A stretch of DNA of 32,715 nt from Chryseobacterium sp. S0630 (lineage in GTDB: Bacteria > Bacteroidota > Bacteroidia > Flavobacteriales > Weeksellaceae): the NCBI RefSeq assembly GCF_024158915.1, contig NZ_JAMZGF010000059.1:1-32715 (forward strand). Direction: 5' to 3'. Shown here in pieces: positions 15,939 through 23,561 of this stretch. The notes beneath the pieces are model-generated. The model had not been told where the DNA came from. It was given only the letters and a program-made list of their open reading frames with translations, and did no database searches. Made by a program: the position numbers and the translations under genes. Every line of letters starts with the position of its first letter. The stretch's first letter is position 1.

Positions 15939-16793
15939 TTAATTCATTTTGTAATAAGGTTCTGAAAAATATTTGCTGGGTTTGATGTAAGCCATTTTCC
16001 TTTCTGCATCAAAGATCCAGATAAACCTGCGAAGCATATCAGCACCGATATAACTTACATTTTGGGTTTTCAGTTCACCGGAGAAAAATCCTACGGAAAC
16101 ATCTTTAAAAACACTATTTCCCAACTTGAAATACGGCAGAACAGCTTGTTTGGTCGTTAAAGTTTTACCTTCAGAATTTTTTAATGTTTTTTCTCCCGTT
16201 ACCTTCAGTTTTTTCTCCAGATTCTTTTCTTCTGCAAACTCATTGCTGTACAGAAGCGCTCCGGAAAATCCGGATTGCAAAACAAAATAGGCTTCCTGTT
16301 GTTGATCACCATCAAGGACATTGTCTGCGGCAAGATAAAATCCATCATGATCCAGAATGATATTGATGGGTTGGTAGCCTTTGAGATCCGGCATTTTGTC
16401 GTACATCACAAACTGGTTATTATCGTAATCAATTTTAAATGTTTTCCCTTCAAAAATTCCGGTTCCGATTTTTCCGTCTGCTTCGTGGCCTGTTAACTGA
16501 TTGTCAAAAAAACGTACATTTTTCTGAGTGATTTTTCCGATTTGTACTGTATTGTGGTCGCTGAGTTCTTCTTTGTTGAAAATAATATGATTTGCTTTCT
16601 GCTTGCCATCAGGAGAAATGGCATAATCTTTCATGGCAATCTGGAACATCAGATTCAGCGAATCCTTTTGGTTGACAAGGGTTTTGACAATAATATTATT
16701 GTGCTTGGTGATCCGGAAAGGGATGGTCTGCTGTGCTTTCATACCGTAAAATCCGGCCGAAAGCAGTATAAAAAGTACTGTTTTTTTGAGCAT
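15939..16793 (-). CDS. Exported aspartyl-protease-like protein, probably inactive
   Basis: 284 residues with a signal peptide (MLKKTVLFILLSAGFYGMKAQ). The two-lobed pepsin/retropepsin pattern is visible: lobe one ends IGTGIFEGKTFKIDYDNN followed by FVMYDK, and lobe two ends YIGADMLRRFIWIFD followed by MAYIKPS, both typical of Bacteroidota retropepsin-like proteins. The catalytic D-T/S-G motifs are degraded. Lobe one has LMFQIAM where FDTGA is expected, and lobe two has VLQSGFSGALL where DSGxSG is expected, so both aspartates are replaced. The fold is inferred from these flanking matches. A binding rather than cleaving role is likely. The gene is divergent from the Crp-type regulator, with a 69-bp gap. 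Confidence 0.78.
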   Translation of the reverse strand: MLKKTVLFILLSAGFYGMKAQQTIPFRITKHNNIIVKTLVNQKDSLNLMFQIAMKDYAISPDGKQKANHIIFNKEELSDHNTVQIGKITQKNVRFFDNQLTGHEADGKIGTGIFEGKTFKIDYDNNQFVMYDKMPDLKGYQPINIILDHDGFYLAADNVLDGDQQQEAYFVLQSGFSGALLYSNEFAEEKNLEKKLKVTGEKTLKNSEGKTLTTKQAVLPYFKLGNSVFKDVSVGFFSGELKTQNVSYIGADMLRRFIWIFDAERKMAYIKPSKYFSEPYYKMN

Positions 16794-16832
16794 TATCAGT
16801 GATTAGTGTTTTAAAACTTTAAAATTACCTAT

Positions 16833-16840
16833 TATCTTTG
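16833..16840 (+). promoter_or_regulatory. Putative -7 element of the Crp/Fnr-type gene
   Basis: TATCTTTG matches TAnnTTTG, 22 bp before the ATG at 16863, in the short divergent gap. No clear -33 TTTG was found at the expected distance. Confidence 0.55.
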
Positions 16841-16862
16841 GAAAAGCAAATAATAAAATGAA

Positions 16863-17381
16863 ATGGTTGAAAAATTGCTTCAGAGTGGAATCCATTGGGA
16901 AAAGAAAGAATTCAGACGAAACGAATTCCTGAAGATTTCAGGCAGTATAGACACCCATATTTATTTTATTGAAAATGGAAGCGTCCGGATTTTTATGATG
17001 GATGAAAATGAGGAGAGGATTATTCGCTTTGGATATACCGGAAATATTATAGTAAGCCTGGATTCCTTTTTATCGGGAAAACCTTCGGATCTTTATATTC
17101 AGGCCATTAAGAAAACAATGGTAAGAATGGCCTCGAAAAAGGATTTCTATGCATTTATACAATCAAATGAAGAACATATGAAATTCTGGATGAACGTGTT
17201 GGAAGACCTCGTATTACAGCAGCTTGAAAGAGAAAAAGACTTGCTGATCAATGCTCCCGGAGAACGTTTTGAAAGAGTTTTAAAACGAAGTCCGAAACTG
17301 TTTCAGGAAGTTCCCAATAAATACATCGCCAATTATCTGAGAATGTCGCCGGAAACTTTGTCCAGACTTAAAAAATCTTGA
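16863..17381 (+). CDS. Crp/Fnr family transcriptional regulator
   Basis: 172 residues, a little shorter than usual. Residues about 10-110 form a cyclic-nucleotide-binding-like beta barrel (FRRNEFLKISGSIDTHIYFI, then ENGSVRIFMMDENEERIIRFG). A dimer helix follows (MNVLEDLVLQQLEREKDLL). The C-terminal winged helix-turn-helix ends VPNKYIANYLRMSPETLSRL, with the recognition helix as the last element. There is no FNR-type cysteine cluster and the cAMP-contact residues are not evident, so the signal is unknown. Its stop codon lies inside a perfect TTGA-N6-TCAA dyad that fits a Crp/Fnr operator in front of the next gene. Confidence 0.9.
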   Translation: MVEKLLQSGIHWEKKEFRRNEFLKISGSIDTHIYFIENGSVRIFMMDENEERIIRFGYTGNIIVSLDSFLSGKPSDLYIQAIKKTMVRMASKKDFYAFIQSNEEHMKFWMNVLEDLVLQQLEREKDLLINAPGERFERVLKRSPKLFQEVPNKYIANYLRMSPETLSRLKKS

Positions 17382-17396
17382 GTTCAGTCAAGATTT
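17373..17396. promoter_or_regulatory. FNR-like dyad operator before dinB-ogt
   Basis: AAATCTTGA (17373-17381) and TCAAGATTT (17388-17396) form a perfect 9-bp inverted repeat with a 6-base spacer. Its core TTGA-N6-TCAA equals the classical FNR half-site spacing. A -7-like CATATTTG lies at 17414-17421, placing a start near 17427 and the dyad centre near -42, the usual class II activator position. No T run follows, so a terminator is less likely. The regulator just upstream is the obvious candidate to bind. Confidence 0.5.
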
Positions 17397-17434
17397 AAGA
17401 ACATTCAGATCAGCATATTTGCATAAAAAACGTA

Positions 17435-17980
17435 ATGAAAATTTCAACCTCAGAATTACTGAATGAATTAAGAAATAGAACTGAAGAACATTTACACTTT
17501 GCTGAAATGTTGTCTTTAAAGACGGAACATGATCTGAATTTCAGAACTTCAACAGAAAGCTGGAGTACATTGGAATGTCTGGAACATCTTAACCGGTACG
17601 GAGATTTTTATATTCCTGAAATTAACCGTACTATTTCTTCTGCCGGAAAATCTTCTCAACTCTATTTTAAACCCGGAATTCTTGGGAATTATTTTGCTAA
17701 AAGTATGCTTCCCAAAGAGAAACTGAATACAATGAAAACACTTAAAGCGATGAATCCTATCCACAGCAATCTGGATAAAAGTGTAGTGAATACCTTCATT
17801 AACCATCAGGGGAAATTACTTGAGTTATTGGAGAAAGCGCAATATATTGATTTAGAAAAGACAAAAACAAGTATTAGTATTTCAAAGCTGATCAAACTGA
17901 AATTGGGAGATACCTTTCGTTTTGTTATTTATCATAATGCAAGACATGTTGAACAGATAAAAAGAATTTTAACGGATTAA
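17435..17980 (+). CDS. DinB-fold putative metal-dependent protein
   Basis: 181 residues with the four-helix DinB/YfiT pattern. The three metal-ligand histidines can be placed: His51 in ECLEHLNRYGD, and His167 and His171 in VIYHNARHVEQI. Family members include damage-inducible proteins and thiol (bacillithiol or mycothiol) S-transferases; the reaction here is unknown. It lies 10 bp before the Ogt-type gene and at the start of the alkylation-repair group, suggesting a role in handling electrophile or alkylation stress. A Crp/Fnr-like dyad stands upstream. Confidence 0.85.
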   Translation: MKISTSELLNELRNRTEEHLHFAEMLSLKTEHDLNFRTSTESWSTLECLEHLNRYGDFYIPEINRTISSAGKSSQLYFKPGILGNYFAKSMLPKEKLNTMKTLKAMNPIHSNLDKSVVNTFINHQGKLLELLEKAQYIDLEKTKTSISISKLIKLKLGDTFRFVIYHNARHVEQIKRILTD

Positions 17981-17989
17981 AAACAAGTT

Positions 17990-18532
17990 ATGATTTCCAA
18001 AAAGCTTAATTTTAAACTAATGGAAATTATACACCAAAAAAACATATCAACCCCGTTGGGCGAAATGATTGCCTGTGCCGTAGATCAGGGGATTTGTCTG
18101 CTGGAATTTACTGACCGGAAAAATATTGAAAAGCAATTGAAGGCTTTATCAAAGGTTCTGAATGCAGAAATTGTAGAAAAAGAACATCCTCATTTTGTTC
18201 ACCTTGAAAAAGAACTGAAAGAATATTTTGACGGACAAAGAAGTCATTTTGAAGTTCCATTGTTTACTACCGGAACTGAGTTTCAGGAAAAAGTGTGGCA
18301 GCTTCTCCGTGAAATTCCGATGGGAGAAATCAGAACGTATAAACAACAGTCAGAAATACTGGGAAACCCCAAGGCGATACGTGCCGTAGGAACAGCCAAC
18401 GGCATCAATAAAATTGCTATTTTAATTCCCTGTCATCGGGTGATTGGTTCAAACGGTGAATTGGTTGGATATGCCGGAGGTATCTGGAGAAAACAAAAAC
18501 TGCTGGAGCTTGAAAAGGCAATCTTATTTTAA
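17990..18532 (+). CDS. ogt: Methylated-DNA--[protein]-cysteine S-methyltransferase
   Basis: Removes the methyl group from O6-methylguanine (and O4-methylthymine) in DNA by irreversible transfer to its own cysteine. 180 residues from the ATG at 17990; an inner ATG at 18020 (MEIIHQKN) aligns better with the domain start in Ada and may be the true start. The active site is Cys148 in IPCHRVIG, after the DNA-binding helix region (FQEKVWQLLREIPMGE) and the AVGTANG turn. The last 18 residues (GGIWRKQKLLELEKAILF) are identical to the end of the Ada protein encoded 1.9 kb downstream, pointing to duplication. It follows the DinB gene by 9 bp. Confidence 0.95.
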   Translation: MISKKLNFKLMEIIHQKNISTPLGEMIACAVDQGICLLEFTDRKNIEKQLKALSKVLNAEIVEKEHPHFVHLEKELKEYFDGQRSHFEVPLFTTGTEFQEKVWQLLREIPMGEIRTYKQQSEILGNPKAIRAVGTANGINKIAILIPCHRVIGSNGELVGYAGGIWRKQKLLELEKAILF

Positions 18533-18583
18533 AACCAAAATTTACATTCAGAGAATTATAAAAAATAGATGTTCATTTTTCGG

Positions 18584-18615
18584 TTGTAGAGCAGGTAGTA
18601 ATCTTTCTATTTTTG
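18584..18615 (+). promoter_or_regulatory. Promoter of the ICL/PEPM-ada pair
   Basis: TTG at 18584-18586 and TATTTTTG at 18608-18615 are spaced by 21 bp, a good Bacteroidota promoter. A start near 18620 places the ATG at 18628 just downstream and rules out the in-frame TTG at 18613 as the translation start. Confidence 0.6.
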
Positions 18616-18627
18616 AATAAAAAAATT

Positions 18628-19395
18628 ATGATCAGTTTTAAACAGTTACATCATGGTGAAGAACCATTACTTTTGGGTAATGTATGGAATGTAGAAAGCG
18701 CAAAGGCATACGAAAAGCTGGGCTATAAAGCATTAGCAACCTCAAGTTCGGCAGTCGCACTGAGTTTAGGATATGAAGATGGAGAGCAGATGACCTTTGA
18801 AGAATATTTTTATATCATTAAGAGAATCAAGGCCTCCGTTTCAATTCCTCTGTCGGTAGATCTGGAATCCGGATATGGTCATGAAAATGATACCGTTGTG
18901 TCCAATATTATGAAACTTATAGAAATTGGAGTATCAGGAATTAATATTGAAGATACAAACGTTATTGACGGAACACGAAAACTGCTACACAGAGATGTTT
19001 TCTATAAAAGATTAAAAGATATTTTTATCAAATTAGGAGAAAACAGAGGTAAGGTATTTATCAATGTACGCACAGATCCTTTTTTATTGAATATTGAAAA
19101 TGCATTGAAAGAAACTTTAGAGAGAATTAAACTATTTGAAGAACTTGATGCTGATGGTGTTTTCGTTCCAGGGATGACAGCTGAAAATGACATCAGGACG
19201 ATTACAGAAGCAACCTTTCTTCCTGTGAATGTTATGGCATTGCCTGATTTACTGGATTTTGACATGCTTAAAACATTAGGTGTAAAAAGAGTTACTTCAG
19301 GTGCTTTTATGTACAGACACATCTACAGAGAGCTTGAAAAAGCAAGTCAGAAAATTACAGATACAAGAAGTTTTTCACCTCTTTTTATTGAATGA
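18628..19395 (+). CDS. Isocitrate lyase/PEP mutase family protein
   Basis: 255 residues forming the PEP-mutase/isocitrate-lyase TIM barrel. GNVWNVESAKAYEKLGYKA is the family's first strand-helix, SVDLESGYG (Asp78 to Gly84) carries metal-binding acids, then INIEDTN and FINVRTDPF follow in order. The KKCGH loop of true isocitrate lyase is absent, so this is the small, uncharacterised subgroup that may cleave or form C-C or P-C bonds of 2-oxo acids; the substrate is unknown. Start ATG 18628 is set by the promoter. Its stop overlaps the ada start (ATGATG), so the two are translationally coupled and likely share induction by methylation damage. Confidence 0.88.
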   Translation: MISFKQLHHGEEPLLLGNVWNVESAKAYEKLGYKALATSSSAVALSLGYEDGEQMTFEEYFYIIKRIKASVSIPLSVDLESGYGHENDTVVSNIMKLIEIGVSGINIEDTNVIDGTRKLLHRDVFYKRLKDIFIKLGENRGKVFINVRTDPFLLNIENALKETLERIKLFEELDADGVFVPGMTAENDIRTITEATFLPVNVMALPDLLDFDMLKTLGVKRVTSGAFMYRHIYRELEKASQKITDTRSFSPLFIE

Positions 19396-20438
19396 TGGAA
19401 CTTACCGAAAAAATCATGTATGAGGCATCTTATACCAAAGATGTTTCATTCGAAGGGATATTCTGGATGGGTGTAAAAACCACAGGAATATTCTGCAGAC
19501 CGACCTGTACCGCAAGGAAACCTAAATTTGAAAATGTAGAATTCTTTTCCAATACTAAAGATGCGATGCTCAAAGGGTATCGTCCTTGTAAAGTGTGCAG
19601 GCCTTTGGAAAATCTCAATGCTACACCTCCGTATATCAAGGAGTTACTGAAAGAAATTGCTGATGATCCTACAGTAAAGCTTAAAGATTATGATCTTGTA
19701 AAAAGAGGATTGGAACCCGCAACAGTCCGCAGATGGTTTCTGAAACACCATGGAATTACGTTTCATGCTTTCCAGAGAATGTCAAAACTCAATACTGCTT
19801 TTAAAAAGCTTCAACAGGGAGAATCAGTGACAGAGGTAGCATTTGATACAGGATATGAAAGTCTGAGCGGTTTTAATGAGAGTTTTAAGAATATTTTTGG
19901 AGTATCACCTAAGAATAATTCCATGGAAAAGATCATTGACCTGAAGAGAATAGAAACGATGCTGGGAACGATGATAGCCTGTGCTGATGAACATGGAATC
20001 TGCCTTCTTGAATTTTCCGACAGAAAAGCGCTTCCCACAGAACTGAAGAGTATTGCAAACTATTTTAAAGCAAATATTATACAAGGAGAAAATCCTCATT
20101 TTGTTACGCTGGAAAAAGAATTGAAAGAGTATTTCGAAGGGAAAAGAGTCGTATTTACAGTTCCTCTTTCTCCTGTAGGAACAGCTTTCCAGAAAGAAGT
20201 CTGGAATATTCTTCAGGAAATTCCTTATGGTGCTACAAGAAGCTATCAGGAACAGGCAGATATTCTGGGAAACCCAAAATCTGTAAGAGCTGTAGCCAAT
20301 GCCAATGGTCTGAATAAGATATCCATTATAATACCTTGTCATCGTGTAATTGGCAGCAACGGACAATTAACAGGCTATGGAGGAGGAATCTGGAGAAAGC
20401 AAAAATTACTGGAACTGGAAAAGGCTATTTTGTTTTAG
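19392..20438 (+). CDS. ada: Ada: bifunctional DNA repair methyltransferase and transcription activator
   Basis: 348 residues holding all three Ada parts. First, a zinc domain with Cys35, Cys39, Cys66 and Cys69 (FCRPTC, then RPCKVC) that takes methyl groups from phosphotriesters and thereby activates the protein. Second, an AraC-type helix-turn-helix at about 85-165 (ATVRRWFLKHHGITFHAFQR; VTEVAFDTGYESLSGFNESF). Third, an O6-methylguanine methyltransferase domain with active Cys316 in IPCHRVIG. Thus one protein repairs DNA and switches on the methylation response, as in enterobacteria. The start overlaps the stop of the ICL/PEPM gene. The third domain is a paralogue of the stand-alone enzyme at 17990-18532. 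Confidence 0.96.
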   Translation: MMELTEKIMYEASYTKDVSFEGIFWMGVKTTGIFCRPTCTARKPKFENVEFFSNTKDAMLKGYRPCKVCRPLENLNATPPYIKELLKEIADDPTVKLKDYDLVKRGLEPATVRRWFLKHHGITFHAFQRMSKLNTAFKKLQQGESVTEVAFDTGYESLSGFNESFKNIFGVSPKNNSMEKIIDLKRIETMLGTMIACADEHGICLLEFSDRKALPTELKSIANYFKANIIQGENPHFVTLEKELKEYFEGKRVVFTVPLSPVGTAFQKEVWNILQEIPYGATRSYQEQADILGNPKSVRAVANANGLNKISIIIPCHRVIGSNGQLTGYGGGIWRKQKLLELEKAILF

Positions 20439-20499
20439 AAATATAAAAAGAATTTTATCCTTATCTTTCGCCATTTACAATAAGTTTTTTCCTCTTTTT

Positions 20500-21105
20500 A
20501 TGAAATCGAAAATTCCGGATATCTTAATTTTTTCCAGACTGATTATTGGGTTTATCATCATTTCTTTAAGTGTAATTAAAATTGAAAACTATCAGATTAT
20601 TACTGTTATTCTGTTATCAATCGGGTTATTAACTGATATTTTTGATGGAATTATAGCAAGGCATCTTCAGGTTTCAACTCAGAAACTCAGACGTCTGGAT
20701 TCTACTGTTGATCAGATTTTCTTTATCTCGGTAGGAATTGCAGCGTATATACAATGTCCTGAGTTTTTCAAAACAAACGCTTCCAAAATAATCATTCTTG
20801 CAGGATCTGAAGCCCTTATTTATCTGGTAAGCTTTTTAAAATTCCGAAAGGAAGTGGCGACACACTCTATTGGTGCCAAGATCTGGACTTTATTACTTTT
20901 TGGAACACTGATTCAGGTCATTTTACAATGCCAATCTATTGTTTTATTTAACCTTTGTTTTTGGGTTGGTTTACTTACCAAAGCAGAGATTATAGCCATT
21001 CTTCTTATACTGAAAACCTGGGCGAATGATGTTCCTTCTGTTTTTCATTCCATACAACTGAGAAAAGGGAAAACGATTAAGAAAAATAAATTGTTCAATA
21101 GTTAA
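20500..21105 (+). CDS. CDP-alcohol phosphatidyltransferase-like membrane protein
   Basis: 201 residues from the ATG at 20500 (MKSKIPDIL); the longer reading starts inside ada and is rejected. Several membrane segments are visible (LIIGFIIISLSVIKI, IITVILLSIGLLTDIF, IIILAGSEALIYLVSF, WTLLLFGTLIQVIL). The signature D-x2-DG-x2-AR-x8-G-x3-D-x3-D reads DIFDGIIARHLQVSTQK then LRRLDSTVD: all acidic residues are kept but the central Gly is Leu. Family enzymes move a phospho-alcohol from a CDP-lipid to an acceptor in the inner membrane; the acceptor here is unknown. It lies 61 bp after ada and may be transcribed with it, although no functional link is evident. Confidence 0.85.
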   Translation: MKSKIPDILIFSRLIIGFIIISLSVIKIENYQIITVILLSIGLLTDIFDGIIARHLQVSTQKLRRLDSTVDQIFFISVGIAAYIQCPEFFKTNASKIIILAGSEALIYLVSFLKFRKEVATHSIGAKIWTLLLFGTLIQVILQCQSIVLFNLCFWVGLLTKAEIIAILLILKTWANDVPSVFHSIQLRKGKTIKKNKLFNS

Positions 21106-21233
21106 TCATTTACTTTTTATAAGGATTTGATTAAAAAATACCTTCATAGAAAAATATCGGTAAAACAAAATTTAACGAAGTTTGGGAAAGCTATTTCGTT
21201 TTGATTTTTGTAATTTTAAGCAAAAATTTACAC

Positions 21234-21836
21234 GTGAAAAAGTTAATAATAGCAGTTTGCATTTCAGTTTCAGCATTCAGTTTTGCTCAGGATTATTCTG
21301 TACCGGCAGCAAGTCCGCGTCAGAAGGTTGAGCAGCAGTTTTCTATGTCTAAGATCTCTATCGACTATGGAAGACCAGGAGTGAAAGGACGTAAGATTTT
21401 TGGAGAATTGGTTCCTTATGGCCAGGTTTGGAGAGCAGGAGCTAACTCATCTACAAAAATTACTTTCGGACAGGCCGTTAACTTCGGAGGGAAAACAGTA
21501 CCTGCAGGAACATACGGATTATTCATCGTTCCTACAGAAAAAGAATGGAAAGTTATCCTTAATAAAGATTTCCAGCAATGGGGAGCTTATACTTACGATC
21601 CAAAACAGGATGTGGTAGATGTTACAGTACCAGTTAACAAATTGACCGACAAACAGGAGTGGTTTGAAATCACTTTAAATCCTACTGATGAAAATACAGG
21701 AAACCTGGTCATCAAATGGGATATGGCTCAGGCAGAAGTTCCGTTGAAGCCATCAAAACTAGACACTGTCATCAAGATTTCAGACAAACTGAAAGAAATC
21801 AAGAAAATAGAATCAGATTCTACTAAAAAGAGCTAA
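21234..21836 (+). CDS. DUF2911 exported protein
   Basis: 200 residues from GTG 21234, which gives a clean signal peptide (VKKLIIAVCISVSAFSFAQ); the longer ORF adds an N-terminus that would spoil it. The mature domain matches DUF2911: SPRQKVEQQFSMSKISIDYG, then RPGVKGRKIFGELVPYGQVW, then RAGANSSTKITF and PAGTYGLFIVP. These proteins are widespread in Bacteroidota and likely periplasmic; no function is known to me. The last about 30 residues are Lys/Glu-rich and probably disordered. The GNAT gene begins 3 bp after its stop, so the three genes to 22735 form an operon. Confidence 0.92.
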   Translation: MKKLIIAVCISVSAFSFAQDYSVPAASPRQKVEQQFSMSKISIDYGRPGVKGRKIFGELVPYGQVWRAGANSSTKITFGQAVNFGGKTVPAGTYGLFIVPTEKEWKVILNKDFQQWGAYTYDPKQDVVDVTVPVNKLTDKQEWFEITLNPTDENTGNLVIKWDMAQAEVPLKPSKLDTVIKISDKLKEIKKIESDSTKKS

Positions 21837-21839
21837 ATA

Positions 21840-22367
21840 ATGAATTTTTCTGTTCAGCCTGTTTTAGAGAATGAAGAATTTCAATTAATCCCCTTACAGC
21901 AAGGGGATTTTGAATCTTTATATGAAGTAGCTTCCGATCCGAAAGTCTGGGAACAACATCCCAACAAAGATCGATATAAGAGAGAGGTTTTTGAAAACTT
22001 TTTTAAAGGAGCTATGGAGAGTAATGGTGCTTTCAAAATTATGGAGAAAGCCACCGGAGATATATTGGGAAGCAGCCGTTATTATAATTTTGATGAAGAG
22101 GACAATCATATTTTCATCGGATATACTTTCTATGGAACAAAATCATGGGGAAAAGGCATTAATCCTAAGGTAAAAAAACTGATGCTGGATTATATCTTCC
22201 AGTTTGTAGACAAAGTTCATTTCCACATTGGAAAAGAGAATTTCCGTTCGCAGACAGCTTTGGAAAGATTGGGAGGGCAAAAAATTGCTGAGGAAGAAGT
22301 AGCTTATTTTGCAGAGCCTACAAGAACCAATTTCGTGTATGAAATTAAAAAAGAAGATTGGGCATGA
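21840..22367 (+). CDS. GNAT family N-acetyltransferase (RimJ/RimL type)
   Basis: 175 residues in the RimL-like layout: LENEEFQLIPLQQGDFESLYEVASDP is the N-terminal strand-helix, IFIGYTFYGTKSWGKGINPKVK carries the acetyl-CoA loop region, and HIGKENFRSQTALERLGGQK is the conserved late helix. It probably acetylates a protein N-terminus or small amine in the cytoplasm; the substrate is unknown. The gene sits 3 bp after DUF2911 and overlaps the cupin gene by 4 bp (ATGA). Confidence 0.9.
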   Translation: MNFSVQPVLENEEFQLIPLQQGDFESLYEVASDPKVWEQHPNKDRYKREVFENFFKGAMESNGAFKIMEKATGDILGSSRYYNFDEEDNHIFIGYTFYGTKSWGKGINPKVKKLMLDYIFQFVDKVHFHIGKENFRSQTALERLGGQKIAEEEVAYFAEPTRTNFVYEIKKEDWA

Positions 22368-22735
22368 AAAAATATAAAATCCAACAGTCACCATTTGTAG
22401 TGCCTACTACAGACGGAAAACTGATCGAAGAACACTGGGGAAACTCTACGGGAAATTCTACTGTTTCAATTGCTCACATGGTGGCCCCTCCGGATTGGAG
22501 TGAACCTCACCAGACTCCTGAATTTGATGAATTTACCTACATTATTTCAGGGAAAAAGCAATTTGAAATAGACGGGGAAATTGTTACGCTGGAAAAAGGG
22601 CAGAGTATTCTTATTGAAAAAGGAGCGAGAATCCGTTACAGCAATCCGTTTTCAGAACCTTGCGAATATCTTGCCATCTGTCTTCCTGCATTTTCTATGG
22701 AATTGGTACATAGGGAAGAGGAAGGTGTAGACTAA
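22364..22735 (+). CDS. Cupin domain protein
   Basis: 123 residues from the ATG at 22364, which overlaps the preceding stop as ATGA; the reading from TTG 22358 only adds two residues. One cupin barrel is visible: motif 1 reads SEPHQTPEFDEFTYIISG with His49 and Glu56 followed six residues later by Gly63, and motif 2 is YSNPFSEPCEYLAICLP. The second His of the canonical HxH is Thr51, so metal binding may be altered or lost. It ends before a terminator. It could be a small sugar or metabolite-binding protein; no reaction is proposed. Confidence 0.88.
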   Translation: MKKYKIQQSPFVVPTTDGKLIEEHWGNSTGNSTVSIAHMVAPPDWSEPHQTPEFDEFTYIISGKKQFEIDGEIVTLEKGQSILIEKGARIRYSNPFSEPCEYLAICLPAFSMELVHREEEGVD

Positions 22736-22761
22736 TAAGCGATTAAAAAATATATAAAAAG

Positions 22762-22792
22762 CAAATCTGCAGAAAGGTAGGTTTGTTTTTTT
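22762..22792 (+). terminator. Intrinsic terminator after the cupin gene
   Basis: CAAATCTGC (22762-22770), loop AGAAAG, GTAGGTTTG (22777-22785): a 9-bp stem with two G-T pairs followed by seven T residues (22786-22792). It separates this operon from the convergent response-regulator gene ending at 22806. Confidence 0.75.
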
Positions 22793-22805
22793 ATGCCATG
22801 CATTA

Positions 22806-23561
22806 TTATTTCATTCTTTTAATAATCCGGAGAAACTCATCTTTTTTTCTCTGAGAAACCTGTAAAGAAGTTTCATCGCTCATGATGATATAACCGCCAC
22901 GGCCACGGATGTATTTTTCAACATGTTGAAGATTGATGAGGTGCTGATGATGAATACGGACAAAACCCTGATCCTTCAGTGTTTCTTCAAAGTAGGCCAA
23001 TGTATGGGATATCATCATTCTTTTTCCTCCTTTGAAAAAAATGGAAGTATAATTATCATCAGCCTGAAGACGTACAATATCCATAGTATGTACATAGACA
23101 AGACCTTCCATAGTTGGCAATGCAATTTTGCTTTGTTCTACAGGAATTTTAATATGATGAAGCAAGGCAGATAATTGTTGGATTTTGTTTTTATCCTCTA
23201 AAAGTTTAGCCACCCTGTTCACTGTAATAATCAATTCGTGAATCACAATGGGTTTCAGGAGATAATCTACTGCATGATGTTTAAATGCCTGTACAGCATA
23301 CTGATCATAAGCAGTAACAAATACGGTATAAAAATTAATATCCGATATCTTCTCAAACAATTTAAACCCATTTTCAACAGGCATATTGACATCCAGAAAT
23401 ACCAATTCCGGAGACTTTTCTATAATGACCTCCACAGCTTCATTCACAGAATCTGCTTCCCCGATTATTTCAATATCCGGGCAATATTTGGATAAGAATC
23501 TAAGAAGAGTTTCGCGTGATTCCTGTTCATCATCTACAACGATAGATTTTATTTTACTCAT
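22806..23561 (-). CDS. LytTR-type response regulator
   Basis: 251 residues. The N-terminal receiver domain has the acidic pair Asp10-Asp11, phospho-acceptor Asp57 in VFLDVNMP, the Thr in FVTAYD and the Lys in DYLLKP. Residues about 150-250 form a LytTR DNA-binding domain (MDIVRLQADDNYTSIFFKGG; FVRIHHQHLINLQHV), which binds paired short direct repeats. The start ATG overlaps the kinase stop by 4 bp (ATGA), so the pair is translationally coupled and functions as one two-component system. Confidence 0.95.
   Translation of the reverse strand: MSKIKSIVVDDEQESRETLLRFLSKYCPDIEIIGEADSVNEAVEVIIEKSPELVFLDVNMPVENGFKLFEKISDINFYTVFVTAYDQYAVQAFKHHAVDYLLKPIVIHELIITVNRVAKLLEDKNKIQQLSALLHHIKIPVEQSKIALPTMEGLVYVHTMDIVRLQADDNYTSIFFKGGKRMMISHTLAYFEETLKDQGFVRIHHQHLINLQHVEKYIRGRGGYIIMSDETSLQVSQRKKDEFLRIIKRMK

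Noticed and set aside
17373..17396. Terminator of the Crp/Fnr gene
   Set aside because: The 9-bp stem is AT-rich and no T run follows the right arm, while its spacing equals an FNR-type operator; a weak terminator role is not fully excluded.
18628..19395. True isocitrate lyase of the glyoxylate shunt
   Set aside because: At 255 residues it is far shorter than isocitrate lyase, and it lacks the KKCGH loop; no malate synthase is nearby.
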